Source: Prosapia bicincta (lineage: Eukaryota > Arthropoda > Insecta > Hemiptera > Cercopidae). From it: a stretch of 64,000 nucleotides of DNA. The position numbers were made by a program, and so were the translations under genes. The stretch spans positions 283,420,425-283,484,424 of the forward strand of contig JBAIZL010000001.1 in the NCBI GenBank assembly GCA_036971475.1. Direction: 5' to 3'. The notes under the pieces were generated by a model, which worked only from the letters and a program-made list of their open reading frames with translations, was not told where the DNA came from and made no database searches. Below are positions 21,612 through 34,900 of this stretch, piece after piece (position 1 is the first letter of the stretch; every line of letters begins with the position of its first letter).

Positions 21612-21812
21612 TAGCTTAATATATCAAGAACAAGTTAATTTATTATTTTTTAAATATGACATTAATATACATATATTAAAAAAAAACAGAAGTCTTTCAC
21701 CTTGAGTGTCTAAGAGCACATATATCACACATGAAATAACTGCATAACAAAAAGGCACATATCACTTATTCTTGCAATATTACATTACAATAATAAGTAA
21801 TTTTTTCCTAAA

Positions 21813-22284
21813 ACACTACACTTTTTTGTCTTGGGGGGTGTACAAGATAGTCTCAATTAAATACGGCTTGGTAAGGTTCGACGAACCGTACTTGCTTCCT
21901 TGACCATTGTAAGGCTGTTTGCGATAGTTCAGGTGAGGCTGGTATCTGAGGTACGCGCTGGTAAGCTGTGTAATTGATTAACATGGTAGGGTTCATGAGA
22001 ATGAGTGAAATCATGTATGTGGCGTACAAGATATCTATTTAGTATTGTGGGCGTGTTCAAGGTACAATGTAAAATTTTTATTGTAATATCATTTACATGG
22101 GATTGTCAATAAACAATATTCATAAGTAATGATTTGTATAAATACCATAAAAATGCACAATGCCCACCACCTGAGAAAAAAGTATAAAATAGTTCAAAAA
22201 CAAGTCCTGAAGCTATATTGATATTATTATTTTTGTTATTGCCACGGATGGTCAATTTTATAAAACCTGTATTGAAATATAAGT
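21813..22284. other. Unassigned segment, partly GC-richer
   Basis: 21825-22030 is less AT-rich and repetitive-looking (GGTTCGACGAACC, GAGGCTGGTATCTGAGGTAC) but matches no family I recognise; no ORF. Confidence 0.3.
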
Positions 22285-22362
22285 ATCCAGTTAAGTTAGA
22301 TTTTGGTTGTAATTTTATACATTTAACCAAACAAATCTATCTTGACTGGACACTATGAGTTC
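22285..22362. repeat. Short palindromic repeat
   Basis: AGTATCCAGTTAAGTTAGAT near 22290 is mirrored by ATCTATCTTGACTGGACACT around a short loop. A related palindrome is at 46068-46132 and a partial one near 40208. Probably the remnant of a tiny MITE. Confidence 0.45.
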
Positions 22363-23040
22363 AAATTGCATATCTTATTTTTAAAACTTATGTGAATTTT
22401 AAAATCGAGAGGAATATTTTAACTGGAATAACAATTTAGATTGCATAACAAAAAAGGTTAAAGTAAAATTTGCAATACATTGTGGAATTTAATACTGTTT
22501 TGAGTAAACATAACCTATAATTAAATATAACCTATAATTTAATTTATTAATTGACAAAATACGGTACTTACTAAAACTTACAGTTAGTAAAGGCACTAGG
22601 CAATTGTTTCACAAAATTACTTGATATGTTTCTGTTACACTAAAGTACTTTTGAATGTGGTTGTGGTTAATAAGATCTCAATATGTTCTTATCTATTCAA
22701 ACCACTTGAACCTGTGATTGCGAAATACACACTAAACGTCAATACGTTGAATAACATTGCAACATCATTTGCAACATCTCCAAGTAATATACAATTGTCT
22801 TTTCAATAACAATTGTTTCGAATATTTGTATAATTGTTTTGTATATTTGTATTTTACAAATAGTAATTGATTGATCTAATTGTTAATTTCAGTATTGTAA
22901 CAGTTTTTAATATTTTAATACTGAGAAACAGCAATAACGGTCTACTAAACATTCTTTCTATCAAAATTATTATAAAACACATTTGATAGAATTATTGTAA
23001 TACATTACAAATTATTAGGAAAAATATGAGAATTTGTAGC
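22363..23040. other. AT-rich DNA, nothing recognised
   Basis: No domain-bearing ORF (the frame at 22621-22809 looks random), RNA gene or repeat seen. Confidence 0.35.
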
Positions 23041-23187
23041 GGGTCATAGCCAGAATTTTTCTTTGGGACGAGGGAGGTTACCTACTTTTTGGGATGAGAA
23101 GTACGGACATCGAAATGAAACTATCAATATTCCATATTATCAACATCAACTGACTGAACCATTAATGTATATCGATATTTTGATATT

Positions 23188-23248
<61 letters not shown>

Positions 23249-23725
23249 GTGGTGGAAAAAATTATTTACAAGTAATAATAATAACTTCATAAAGTCAGTG
23301 CAACGGAAAAATAATAATGGACAACGTGAAATATCGCGATATATATTATATATATTGGTTCAAAAAAAAAGAAGACACTGATGAAGATCGCCACATGGCG
23401 ATCGAAAACATTCTGTCTCAGTAAGTTTTCACAAATTTACAAAATGTAAAATTCTTATAGTCATTAACGAATGTTAAAGTGATTAATTAAGATTCACCGA
23501 ACGTAATGAATTACAAAATTCAAAAAGCAAAATAAAAGAAATATCCCATTTACAAGCTCGTAGTCAGTACTTTGGGGTATCTACCTACTAGGATTGAGAA
23601 GTAGGGACATTGAAATGAAACAATATTTAATAGTATCAATTAAACCACCAATGAATATCGATATCTAGATATTATCGTTGAAACCAATCGATAAATGGAT
23701 ATATATATATATATATATATCAGTA
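23041..23725 (+). repeat. Repeated unit flanking a Penelope B terminus, with (TA)n tracts
   Basis: 23041-23190 (GGTTACCTACTTTTTGGGAT...) and 23560-23699 (CTACCTACTAGGATTGAGAA...) are similar and each runs into a (TA)n tract (23191-23245 and 23699-23721). Between them lie a sequence related to the palindrome at 53748-53913 (AACTTCATAAAGTCAGTGCA, near 23283) and a Penelope family B terminus (about 23330-23525) with a hammerhead. Confidence 0.5.
23373..23418 (+). ncRNA. Hammerhead ribozyme, Penelope family B (HHR-B2)
   Basis: Stem I AGACA/UGUCU, CUGAUGA (23378-23384), extra A (23385), a perfect 7-bp stem II GAUCGCC/GGCGAUC closing on ACAU, GAA (23404-23406), stem III AACAUU with one mismatch, and C at the predicted cleavage position. 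The catalytic core is complete. Confidence 0.7.
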
Positions 23726-23903
23726 CAAAATAGAAAAAATTTCCCATTTATTTGAAAGCGAAATATGATGTTAGTATGGAAATTGAAGTCAGTAACCAAA
23801 TGTAATATTTTTTTTAAAGTTGTGTAAAATAATACGTTTTTAAGGATGAAAAATTAAAATTTACATTTACGAATACATACATTTTATTGTTTTCTTTATA
23901 AAA
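23726..23903. other. AT-rich spacer, nothing recognised
   Basis: No ORF or repeat seen. Confidence 0.3.
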
Positions 23904-24125
23904 TTATTTATGATATATTATATGAAATTTTTTTTTCTTAGAAAGCCCAAAAGTATCAGCATATTTATAGGATTGGGATTTAGTCTGCTCCTTATTGGTG
24001 ATAAAGCCATGCCACCTTTCAAGAAAACCCCTCTCTGCTGGAACGGATGTTCCAAAAACTGACAGATATTTTCTAACCAAATGATAAAGGGACGAGTTTA
24101 GGATTGTCTCCTGGACATCCATAAG
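23904..24125 (-). pseudogene. hAT transposase dimerisation-domain remnant
   Basis: The minus frame reads LVRKYLSVFGTSVPAERGF, corresponding to the hATC motif (RKYLxxxATSVPSERxFS) at the C-terminus of hAT transposases. It then diverges into unrelated sequence, indicating a frameshift. No TIR partner identified. Confidence 0.7.
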
Positions 24126-24635
24126 GTCTCATTGGCTATCGTCGCCCCCAACAACTCTTTCACTCCAAATCTTCTAGAACAACATAACTATCGAGAGATG
24201 AAACCCCTTGCCCCTGTACAATAGAAGTCACCTCCATCGGGTAACTTCTGTTCTACATACTTAGGACAAATGTATGATACATGGAATAGGTTCATAGTAG
24301 TGGCGGCGATAAGGCCCCAGCAGCTCCTGCCGGGTGGGGGGGGGCCAGGGCTTAAAAGGGGCCCCCAAGTTACCTTTCAAAATAAAGAAACAAATGTATG
24401 TGGAAATAGAAACAACATAGTAGCCTCCGACCATACGCAACTATCGGGTACCAACACTCTAGAATCGGCAGTGCTGCAGGCCGCTACTGCACTGAAAGAA
24501 AACCATTGCTATTTTAGTATTAGAAAAATATACCAATTTGGTATAATGCACTCTTATGACAAAAACGTATAAATTCAATAGTATATTTGTATAAATATTA
24601 TGCTATTATAGCATAATGTACTTATAATAAAATAC
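24126..24635. other. G-rich patch and spacer, unassigned
   Basis: 24295-24370 is strikingly GC-rich (AGTGGCGGC, a run of nine G, GGGGCCCCC). The start AGTGGCGGC faces AGTAGCGGC on the minus strand near 24489, which could be hAT-type TIRs of a small MITE, but the flanking 8-mers do not match. No coding sequence. Confidence 0.3.
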
Positions 24636-25605
24636 TGTGATCCCTCGTTATTCGTGGGGTTACTTTCCCCGAAAATACTGAGTATAGTGAAACCGTGAAT
24701 ACTGAAACCAACTGTATATGGAAAGAGGAGGGTTACGATCCAAATCAAAAATGTAACATTAATTACAAGTATACTTTACACTTATAATACAGTATGGTAT
24801 ATTTATGTACTACATACATATTTTTATTGTTTATGTTTCCCTACCAATCTGAAAACACGAAAATTCTATACATATTTACGTTTTCTTCTACTTCGTTAAA
24901 AGAGATAGGCACAGGTTCGGTAATTAGTTCTTCCAGCTCTTCTCAAGTCATATATTAGTTTGCACTTTTTAAAAGATTGTCGACATCTTCATTCACTGTT
25001 AATGTCTTAAAATCCTTCACCATTATTCATGTGCTATTGAGACAATATCAGTCCCTAGCACTACAGCAGATTAGAACAGTCAAACTATCCATTGCGGCCT
25101 TATTCCCTGAGCAGACAATCTCCTCGTTAGATAAGAAAGTTTGTGAAGGCATTCTTTTCCAAAACAGTCTCGTCTCATCCGAGTTTAAAACTTTATCGAC
25201 TGTGTGGCATTTTTTTTTAAATAAGATTTTTAAAATGCGTAGAAAATGAATTGGTGGTTTAGTGATCCATTGATGTTGTTTCACCGGCAATTTTCACCTA
25301 GTGATGACATAACCGTTTTTTAAACTTGCCAAACTAGCTTTTTTTGCTGAAAATGATTGAGTGTAGGGACGTTTGTCAATGTTTTGAAAATAATGTTTAT
25401 ACAAACGCTTCCTTTTTTGTGGTTGAACTTCTATCCACACACTCAAAGCTTTTTCCATTTTTTCGATGTTTATGTCACAACACACAGAGATAACTTTCGC
25501 CAATTAACATATCACTTCTCTGATACTTCTCCTTATAGCTTATTTTCTTCATTTTCTTTATGTAACACACTGTTGACTCAACGCTAAAATACTTTGCAAC
25601 AAAAG
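24636..25605 (-). pseudogene. Tigger/pogo transposase remnant with terminal repeat
   Basis: Minus frames contain AKYFSVESTVCYIKK (DNA-binding HTH region, near 25590), KALSVWIE (25294-25503), and the DDE segment VLNSDETRLFWKRMPSQTF with KAAMDSLTVLICCSA (25048-25290), where DET is the first catalytic Asp region. The order is correct for a Tigger transposase of the CENP-B/jerky type. Frameshifts and stops break it repeatedly. The left terminus TGATCCCTCGTTATTCGTGG near 24638 resembles Tigger TIRs. Confidence 0.8.
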
Positions 25606-25614
25606 CTATGATAA

Positions 25615-26165
25615 GGATATTATTGTCATTACCAAAAATGAGGCACAGAAAAGACTTTGAGAGTTTGATATAAATTTATGAAATGTCATTGATAAGGGTG
25701 TAGTCTTATTCCTTTGCTTTCTTTGGGGCTCTGTGTTCCAATCATTAAACCTTAGACAACATATTAGTTCTGTGGTATGTAGTTAAAAATAAAGACTGTT
25801 CATTTGATTTTTTAGAAAATAAGAATAATATTTTTTTATGATTAGATTTTAAAACTGACAACAGTAAAAGTAGACCAACTAGAGCATTAATTTCTTTGAA
25901 CCTGTATCTGTAATCCCTTTTACTTGTATCCTCACCCAGACCCGACAAACATCAGATAATGTTTGTTAGATGATGAAATAATTAAACATCGAACAATTTC
26001 AAAAAATCAGATTCTAAAGGTTTGCTACCCAATGTCTTTAATCTGATTCTTATACCAGTCAATTCATTCCTGATAATATTTGTGTGCTGCCAATCTCACA
26101 CAATTTGTTAGAGGCTCACTTCTCCACGAATTTGGAGATAACTCTTTACCTTTTTCTGCCTTTTC
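25615..26165 (-). pseudogene. piggyBac-like transposase N-terminal remnant
   Basis: The frame at 25745-25948 reads RFKEINALVGLLLLLSVLKS and SLFLTTYHRTNMLSK; after a frameshift comes RFNDWNTEPQRKQRNKTTPL then FHKFISN. These match the start of the piggyBac DDE_Tnp_1_7 domain (EI.AFIGLLI, FRATMS..RF, RFDD...R...DKLAPI). Similarity further upstream (to 26165) is weaker. It abuts the Tigger remnant. Confidence 0.65.
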
Positions 26166-26223
26166 AACAAAATATTCTGTTGCTTGTTGTAATCATTTTG
26201 AATTCACCTACTAAACCATAATT

Positions 26224-26400
26224 AAATAATATTCAACTAAGTGAATACATAAGGGCTGACTTGTTGACACGCTTCCAAACAATCGTTCCTTTTACGAAGC
26301 AAAGCCCCTACTCATTAGTAGTTCCTTTGTAAAAGGAACAATTGTTTTGATATGCGTCTGCAAGTCAGCCCCTATGTATTCACTTAGTTAAGTATTATTT
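26224..26400. repeat. Palindromic MITE, 177 bp
   Basis: AATAATATTCAACTAAGTGA at the left and TCACTTAGTTAAGTATTATT at the right begin arms of about 75 bp that pair almost throughout (GGGCTGACTTG, AACAATNGTTCCTTTTAC) around a loop of about 30 bp. No coding capacity. Confidence 0.7.
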
Positions 26401-28884
<2,484 letters not shown>

Positions 28885-29245
28885 ACATTTGAATTTTGTA
28901 AGCCATTACGTTCAGTGAAACTTAATCAATTACTTTTACATTAGTTTATGACTTCTTGAATTTTGATCAAATTGAATTTTGTTCTTGAATTAGTCCATTA
29001 CGTTCGGTGAATCTTATTAATCACTTAAACAATAGTTTATGACTATCTAAACTTTAAATTTACCATAGTAAATTTGTTAAAAAGTATTTACATTATATTT
29101 GCATCAGGAAGACACTGATGAAGATCAGCAGATAGCGATCGAAAACATTTTGTCTCAGTAAGTTTTAACAAATTTACTAAATTTAAAGTTCAGATAGTCA
29201 TAAACTATTGTTTAAGTGATAAATAAGTTTATGACTATCCGAACT
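28885..29245. mobile_element. Penelope family B terminus with inverted tail copies
   Basis: The family B tail (AGTTTATGACTATC, CCATTACGTTCGGTGAATCT) appears on minus at 28980-29090 and again on plus at 29155-29245, with a hammerhead between. A more diverged tail lies at 28885-28970. No ORF remains. Confidence 0.65.
29110..29155 (+). ncRNA. Hammerhead ribozyme, Penelope family B (HHR-B3)
   Basis: AGACA/UGUCU stem I, CUGAUGA (29115-29121), extra A, stem II GAUC...GAUC with internal GC/GC, GAA (29141-29143), imperfect stem III AACAUU, and U at the cleavage position. The core is intact but stem III is weak. Confidence 0.6.
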
Positions 29246-29494
29246 TTAATTGTGTAAACTTGTATGGTTACACCTTGAACCGCCACACCTTGACCTATGC
29301 AACATCGATAGTATCTTCATTCTTTTGTCATAATACAATTTACTCTTTCATCCAATTTTTATTATTTCATTTTTGATATGCATTATAATTTTATTCCTAA
29401 TACTATTTACGTTGTTGGTACACTTCAATATCTAATTTTAGAAAAAAATTTTTTGTTATAAGTAATTATTGGGTAACTGAGTGAATACTTTTAC
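29246..29494. other. Spacer, nothing recognised
   Basis: AT-rich, no ORF or repeat assigned. Confidence 0.3.
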
Positions 29495-31640
29495 TTACTT
29501 GGTGACACGTTTTGAAACAATCATTTTTTTCTTTCGACTAGAGCCTATTTTGTTAGGAGTGTTCCTCCAAGTAGCAAATATCATAATACATAAGATATGA
29601 TTGCTTGCATAAATTTTTTTAGCAATTTTTGCAGGTGGTCCTGCTCTACTATTTCCTCTTGGGTGCTTAGGTATAGAACTATTCAAATCTTCATTATTTC
29701 TTAGCAAAATCCTTTAATTCTTTATTTTCAAAATTAGTACCATTATCTGAACAAACTTAAATTGGAATCCCATATTTGCTAAAATTAAGCTTGTATTGGT
29801 CAACTAATGCCTTGGTTGACAAGCTATGTAGTATATCAAAATCAAAATAATCTGAAAAAAACTGACAGTTAAGAGGAAATTATGTTTTGTACCTTTGCAT
29901 AAGAAAAGGAATACATTCATTGAAGTAAACTGATGTATATTCAGGGGTTCATAATCCTACATAATTGGTTGTTGTTGAGATTTAATAAATCAAATGAAAC
30001 TGCACATACCTGGAGGGCTTACTTTATTTGACCACCTATACCAGGCCAAAAGTGTTATTTGGAGCCAAGTCTATTAATGCTTTGGTATTATAGCCTGCAT
30101 ATCTTCTTTGATAATGTATTTCTGAGACTGAATGACATTACAACCATATAATTTCTTTAAAACATTTCAAATTCAGTCAATAATAATAATAATTTAAATT
30201 TGAAATATGTTGAATTCTTGAATTTTGTAGTCCATTACGTTTGGTGAATCTTATTAATCACTTAAACAATAGTTTATGACTATCCGAACTTTAAATTTAG
30301 TAAATTTGTTAAAACTTATTGAGACAGAACGTTTTCGATCTCGAGGATAGTCATAAACTATTGTTTAAGTGTTCATTGAAATATGTTTTGCAATTTTTAG
30401 TAGCATCACTAATATTTTTGGGCCAATCACTTTGAATGTAATTAATTACTTTTTCAAGCAAGAATCAAAGAAATTAGACTGTCGAATTTCAATAATTTGA
30501 TCAATTGTAACCTATAGATTCTTCTCTAAAGGAATAAATTTGATTGCTTGTAAAACTTCTCCAGCCAGCTCATTAACATCAAAGGATGCCTTTTAGTTTT
30601 TACAGTCTTTTGGATGTCAAGATAATGTGTCTGAAATAACATTCTCCTTACCCTTTATATATTGAAGCTGCAGTCTGTACCTCTGAAAAGTCATTAACAA
30701 TAACTGTAATTACTTAGATGCCCTAACACTGGAATAGTCTGTGAAAAATAGTCACTTGAGTGATTGTACAGATTAGCATTGTAATCCATTTTGAAAAGTA
30801 TTGTCTTTATATTAATTAATTTTTAAAAATTCACTTGTAATATATTTGGTTTAAAGTAACATGCAAGAGCTGAGCATACAAATACAGAGTTGAGGTTGTT
30901 TTCCATAAATTTGCTATAAGCTTGACAATTCGAAAAAAAAACTAGAATATATACAACTTAATTTCTTTACAATTTTATTATTTAGGATAAGAATAAGATC
31001 TAATGAATAAATGTAAACATGTTTCTTCTTTAGAAGTTCCAATGGCTCAAGGTATCATCAATGTAAAATTCTCATCTCAGCCTATCTTAATCAGTTTCTG
31101 GTCTTCTGTCTTCCTAATCACTTTATTTTGAACCACTAAACTTGCTTTTGCCACTTTTAGTTTATGCCTTCCTTCAATTAAACAATTCACTTCTTTCCCC
31201 ACATCCAAAGCTTCTTAATCACTTGCATTATCATTTTTAGATTCTGCAAGCCAGTAGAGTAATTGTTTATGCTCTAACTCATACATTGCTCACAATCAAC
31301 TAAATTGATGTGTAGTTTTCACAGAAAATATAAGCAAAAAATATACGTAAGTAAAAACACAAAAAATGAAAAATACCCCATAAATAAATAAAGTGTTCAT
31401 GTAAAATAGTACACGTGAAATAAAAATACATTAAAACTAATTGCTTCTGTGTTGAGCACTGGTAATTAAGTGACAGCAGGTTCACTTGAAGGTGGTTTTA
31501 TAATTTCGAAAGACCCTTTGTTATAACAAATAAATTATCCCTGGATGACAATAGTAACCCACACATTACTCCAATGTTAATAATTTGCTTATTAATAATA
31601 TTCAATAACAGTTTGTGATCAGTTCTGAATGTAATTTTAG
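29495..31640 (-). pseudogene. Ty3/gypsy retrotransposon pol remnant (RNase H to integrase)
   Basis: Reading down the minus strand: FRTDHKLLLNIINKQ (RNase H, about 31570-31640), RYRLQLQYIKGKENVISDTLS (RNase H end, about 30610-30690), FWPGIGGQIK (integrase zinc-finger region, about 30040), then KYGIPI and SDNGTNFENKELKDFAK (integrase core, about 29700-29790), and PKHPRGNSRA with ATWRNTPNKIGSS (29495-29707). The order fits gypsy pol. Many stops and frameshifts, and a Penelope B fragment (30215-30390) is inserted within it. RT and gag were not identified with confidence in 31641-32230. Confidence 0.75.
30215..30390. mobile_element. Penelope family B terminal fragment nested in gypsy remnant
   Basis: A minus-oriented tail from TTGAATTTTGTAGTCCATTA through GAGACAGAACGTTTTCGATC (half of a hammerhead: stem III, GAA and start of stem II) joins a short plus-oriented tail (GGATAGTCATAAACTATTGT). 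The ribozyme is cut in half. Confidence 0.65.
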
Positions 31641-32229
31641 AATTATCAGCTAGAAACTAGTCGAAACAAAAGAAAACGAAAACTATTACAAGAGTTTTTT
31701 TCAGTTCCATGTATAGTTTCCTTCTGAACATATCATCTGTTAATCTCGACATGCCCTTTAAACCTTGTATGATTATTTAAAGTTCCTGTGAAAATATTTC
31801 TATAGTAGGTAAATCTCCAAAAGGTAGACATAGCACACACATCTATACCATCCAAATGGTGTTCAACATGTTGTTATGTTAGTACCGGCTTTTGTTAGTT
31901 ATAAAAAATATCTTTGGAAGAATTTAACTAAGTCATGGACTGAAAATGGGGTCTTTTCAAATCTTCATTTATAGGTATAGGAATTATAAATATTCTAAAG
32001 CTTTAATTTTTTTAATGACCAATTATTTCTAGATTCAAGTTTTTGTTTATTAATATTGTCTTCTTTAATTTCATTTATTGAGCATCTAAATCTCTCCTCA
32101 AACTAACGAGAACAGGGCAAGCTAGTTTTTTGGTGGGTTTAACACTTTTATCTATTTTCGCGCATACTTCATCTATTAAACATCCATAAAACAATAAGTT
32201 TCAAACTAGACTGTCAGTCTACTTTAACT
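31641..32229. other. Unassigned, possibly the upstream part of the gypsy remnant
   Basis: No recognisable RT or protease motif; many stops in all frames. Confidence 0.3.
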
Positions 32230-32270
32230 ATAAGTAACTTATTGCTTTCCAGATTGTAATTTGTAAAAAG

Positions 32271-32315
32271 AGTCTCTGATGATGACGACATGGCCATCGA
32301 AATGTACATAAGGGT
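32271..32315 (+). ncRNA. Hammerhead ribozyme, Penelope family A solo terminus (HHR-A2)
   Basis: CUGAUGA (32276-32282), extra U, stem II GACGAC/GCCAUC with mismatches, GAAA, the perfect stem III palindrome AUGUACAU, A at the cleavage site, then AGGGU. The stem I 5' strand is AGUCU, so stem I is partly unpaired. The flanks (32230-32330) look like the family A terminus. Confidence 0.55.
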
Positions 32316-32419
32316 ACATGGAAAAAACTTTCACAAAAGGTATGTAATTTAGATATTTTGTCCCATATGTCTTAAAGTATGATATTGTATGATTTCATAA
32401 AACATATTAAAACTTACTG

Positions 32420-32465
32420 AGACAGAACGTTTTCGATCGCTATGTGCCGATCTTCATCAGTGTCT
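32420..32465 (-). ncRNA. Hammerhead ribozyme, Penelope family B (HHR-B4, best copy)
   Basis: Read on minus: AGACA (stem I), CUGAUGA (32460-32454), extra A (32453), stem II GAUCG...CGAUC (32452-32435), GAA (32434-32432), perfect palindromic stem III AACGUU (32431-32426), C at the predicted cleavage site (32425), UGUCU closing stem I. All core residues are present, and the ORF stop TGA overlaps CUGAUGA. Confidence 0.78.
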
Positions 32466-32719
32466 TCTGCTTGGAGATGTTGGGTCAAGCGGTGACGGTT
32501 TTAAAGGTAGGTTTTCTATAGTATCAAAGAGTATGTGTGATTTGTATTGTGTTTGTTCGTTTAATATGTTTGTACTATGTGTTTTTGTGTGTCTGCAAAT
32601 ATCATATTGTTCTAGTGTGTTGAGATGTGGTCCTTTTTTGTTGATACTATCAAACTCTTCGATACTATCAAAAACCTACCTTTAAAACCATCACCACTTG
32701 ACCCACATCTCCAAGCAGA

Positions 32720-32764
32720 AGACACTGATGAAGATCAGCACATAGCGATCAAAAAGTTCTGTCT
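32720..32764 (+). ncRNA. Hammerhead remnant, Penelope family B (HHR-B5), probably dead
   Basis: Same layout as HHR-B4, but the GAA core reads AAA (32751-32753), removing the invariant G, and stem III has lost one base. Predicted inactive. Confidence 0.6.
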
Positions 32765-32879
32765 CAGTAAGTTTTAACAAATTTACTAAATTTGAAGTTC
32801 GGATAGTCATAAACTATTGTTTAGGTGATTAATAAGATTCACCGAACATAATAGACTACAAAACTCAAGAATTTATAAA

Positions 32880-33040
32880 ACAGTTGATTTTATGTTATAG
32901 GTTGTGTGGTAAAACAGCTGTTTTAACTCATAGGTCATGTTACTTTATTTACATTAATTGTAATTATTTAATAAAAAGCAACTAAAATAAAATGGTTCTT
33001 AGTTTAGCAAAGTATAAATTGACTTTAAAACATTTGTTCT
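32880..33040 (+). repeat. Arm of a long-inverted-repeat (foldback) element, copy R1
   Basis: TGATTTTATGTTATAGGTTG, AACAGCTGTTTTAAC and AAGTATAAATTGACTTTAAA match the right arm of the element at 41887-43000. The inner part is cut off by the Penelope insertion. Confidence 0.55.
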
Positions 33041-33419
33041 TTTTATTACTTTTTGATCTGAATGTATAGCTTGTAAAATATACACCATTCATTTCCCTTT
33101 TCAACTCTAAGAATCTTCACTTTTTTTAGTAAGCTTCTTTGAATATTTTTTGGAAGGGTTATTTCTTGAATAGCTTTTGCTTTGTACAAGTTACTTTTCC
33201 TTTTTTTTCATGCTCCAACTGAAATTTATATAGGGAAGAAGTTAAGGCTACAGTTTCTCCGTCCTTTAATCAAGGTTCATTCACCCTCTGTCTCCTTGTA
33301 CATATGGAGCAGATGTTTTGTGAGAGGTTGAATACAGATGAAAGAAGAGTTACGTTTATAGATGTTGAAGACTTATATAAAACATACATTTATAACTAAG
33401 CCTAAATAACTATTATATA

Positions 33420-33479
<60 letters not shown>

Positions 33480-34082
33480 TATATTTAGATACTTAATGTA
33501 ATTCAGAAAAATTGTAAGATAAGAAATAATATGTAGGACTTTGGGAAAATTCATCAAGGGAATTTTCAATATAAATTACTCAATCTATTCTTCTGACAAA
33601 CTCATATGTTTATCGAATTGCTCCAAAGCTAGTCAATTATTTGAACAACGATTAGGAAATATGATTAGACGGATATACACATCGGAAATTTATATGAATA
33701 AGATATTGGCTATTTGCCAACATAATCAACTGGATGAAACGAATTCCAATTTTTATGTAGATAGGGATTAGAGATAAAAAATGAAGAAATAATAATTGAA
33801 GAAAAAAAATCAACTTAAAAAAACCCTTAGTATATAGTTTTTACTTACTAAAAAGTAAAAAATAATTCTCCCATAGCGAAAACATAAGCTTATTACCCAA
33901 CAAATTTTGATGTCGGTGCTGCAAACATGATTTGTATTTGATAATCCATCAAATCTGTTCCAAACATTTCCGAAACAATCAACTTTTTGATTGCTTTATT
34001 TCCCATGATTGGTTATAGTAAACCATAGAGACCTTCTAGAGAAAACGGTTTCATACGTTGTATAAGTATATTATGAATTAGA
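33041..34082. other. Unassigned DNA with a (TA)n tract
   Basis: No gene recognised. (TA)n occupies 33418-33475. The 76-aa frame at 33541-33771 has no motif that I know. Confidence 0.35.
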
Positions 34083-34900
34083 CCTGGGATGGCCAACTTC
34101 TCAACCCTAGAAGGCCACTTCAAAATTTTCAGTGAAGACGAGGGCCGCACATCTAATTCCACACATTCATCAATAAACCAAATTCGTATATCGTATAGTA
34201 TGTGTCGTATATGAAATAATATGAATCAATAAAAGTTACGCAAAATATTTTCATGTACATTTATTATCAAGCTCAACGTACAAAGGATGAAATAAGTAGG
34301 TCTATAATATTAAATTTTTAGTTTTTATTTATTCTTGTTGTTTACACTTATCAGAACACAATATAGAGAACATTATCCATAAGTATGTTGCCTAATGAGA
34401 ATACTGTGGCCGGGCACAATCATTCAATAGTTCATCAACATCAATATGAATTGAAGTGGTTGCAACCTTCAGCAGATCTCGAAGATGGTTGTCTGAGAGT
34501 CTATTGCAGTGAGTTGATTTTAATGTTGAAGAGATCCATTCATAATGATAAGCTATGTGCTTCCAAACATCGAACCTACCGAAGTGCCAATAGTTTGGGA
34601 TATTTCTCCTCAGGCAATAGATTCCAAATCCAGTACCAATTTCCACCCTTGTTTGAAAAAAATGGTTCTCTTTGCAATTTACAGAGCTCTAATTGAATCT
34701 TGAAATCATGATTTGAAATAATACAAGATATGGGGTTGCTAAATAAGAAGGCCTCATTTTATTAAAATCCAAAAACTTTTCATTGAACAACTCCAGAAAC
34801 ATATCTAAAATAGGTATGCAAAAACTGAAATAACTGGTTGGAATTTCTTCCATGATTTTTTTGCATGATGGAAAATGAACTTTTGTAAACAAAATTAAAT
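34083..34900 (-). pseudogene. hAT transposase 3' end with terminal inverted repeat
   Basis: The minus frame 34689-34892 contains LFNEKFLDFNKMRPSYLATP; 34392-34646 contains STLKSTHCNRLSDNHLRDLL then VATTSIHIDVDELLNDCARP and a QYSH end. This is the C-terminus of the SCAND3/ZBED-type hAT transposases (EF..RF.DF; KS..R..L.D.HL...L.VATT; C..SH). A plausible hAT end, CCTGGGATGGCCAAC with GGGCCGC nearby, starts at 34083. Stops interrupt the frames, and upstream domains are absent. Confidence 0.75.

Larger units (their letters stand above)
18845..21812 (+). repeat. Duplicated block, copy 2, with two nested insertions
   Basis: Homologous to 2425-4540 (see copy 1). This copy is interrupted by a piggyBac-derived segment (19441-20034) and by a Penelope family B fragment (20839-21611). 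The Penelope piece splits a stretch that is continuous at 4345-4360 in copy 1, so it inserted after the duplication. Aligned by eye. Confidence 0.65.
32395..32875. mobile_element. Two Penelope family B 3' ends, head to head
   Basis: 32405-32660 on minus carries the ORF C-terminus (LNTLEQYDICRHTKTHS, FDTIENLPLKPSPLD, SPSRRH then TGA TGA) followed by a hammerhead. From about 32645 the plus strand carries the same C-terminal stretch, a hammerhead and the tail to GACTACAAAACTCAAGAAT (32875). The two copies meet near 32650, each truncated 5'. Confidence 0.75.

Noticed and set aside
29480..29530. Similarity between the gypsy integrase end and the MITE arm at 26224-26280
   Set aside because: Only short matches such as GTGAATAC and TGACACG; the segment is explained by the gypsy frame, so I treat it as chance.
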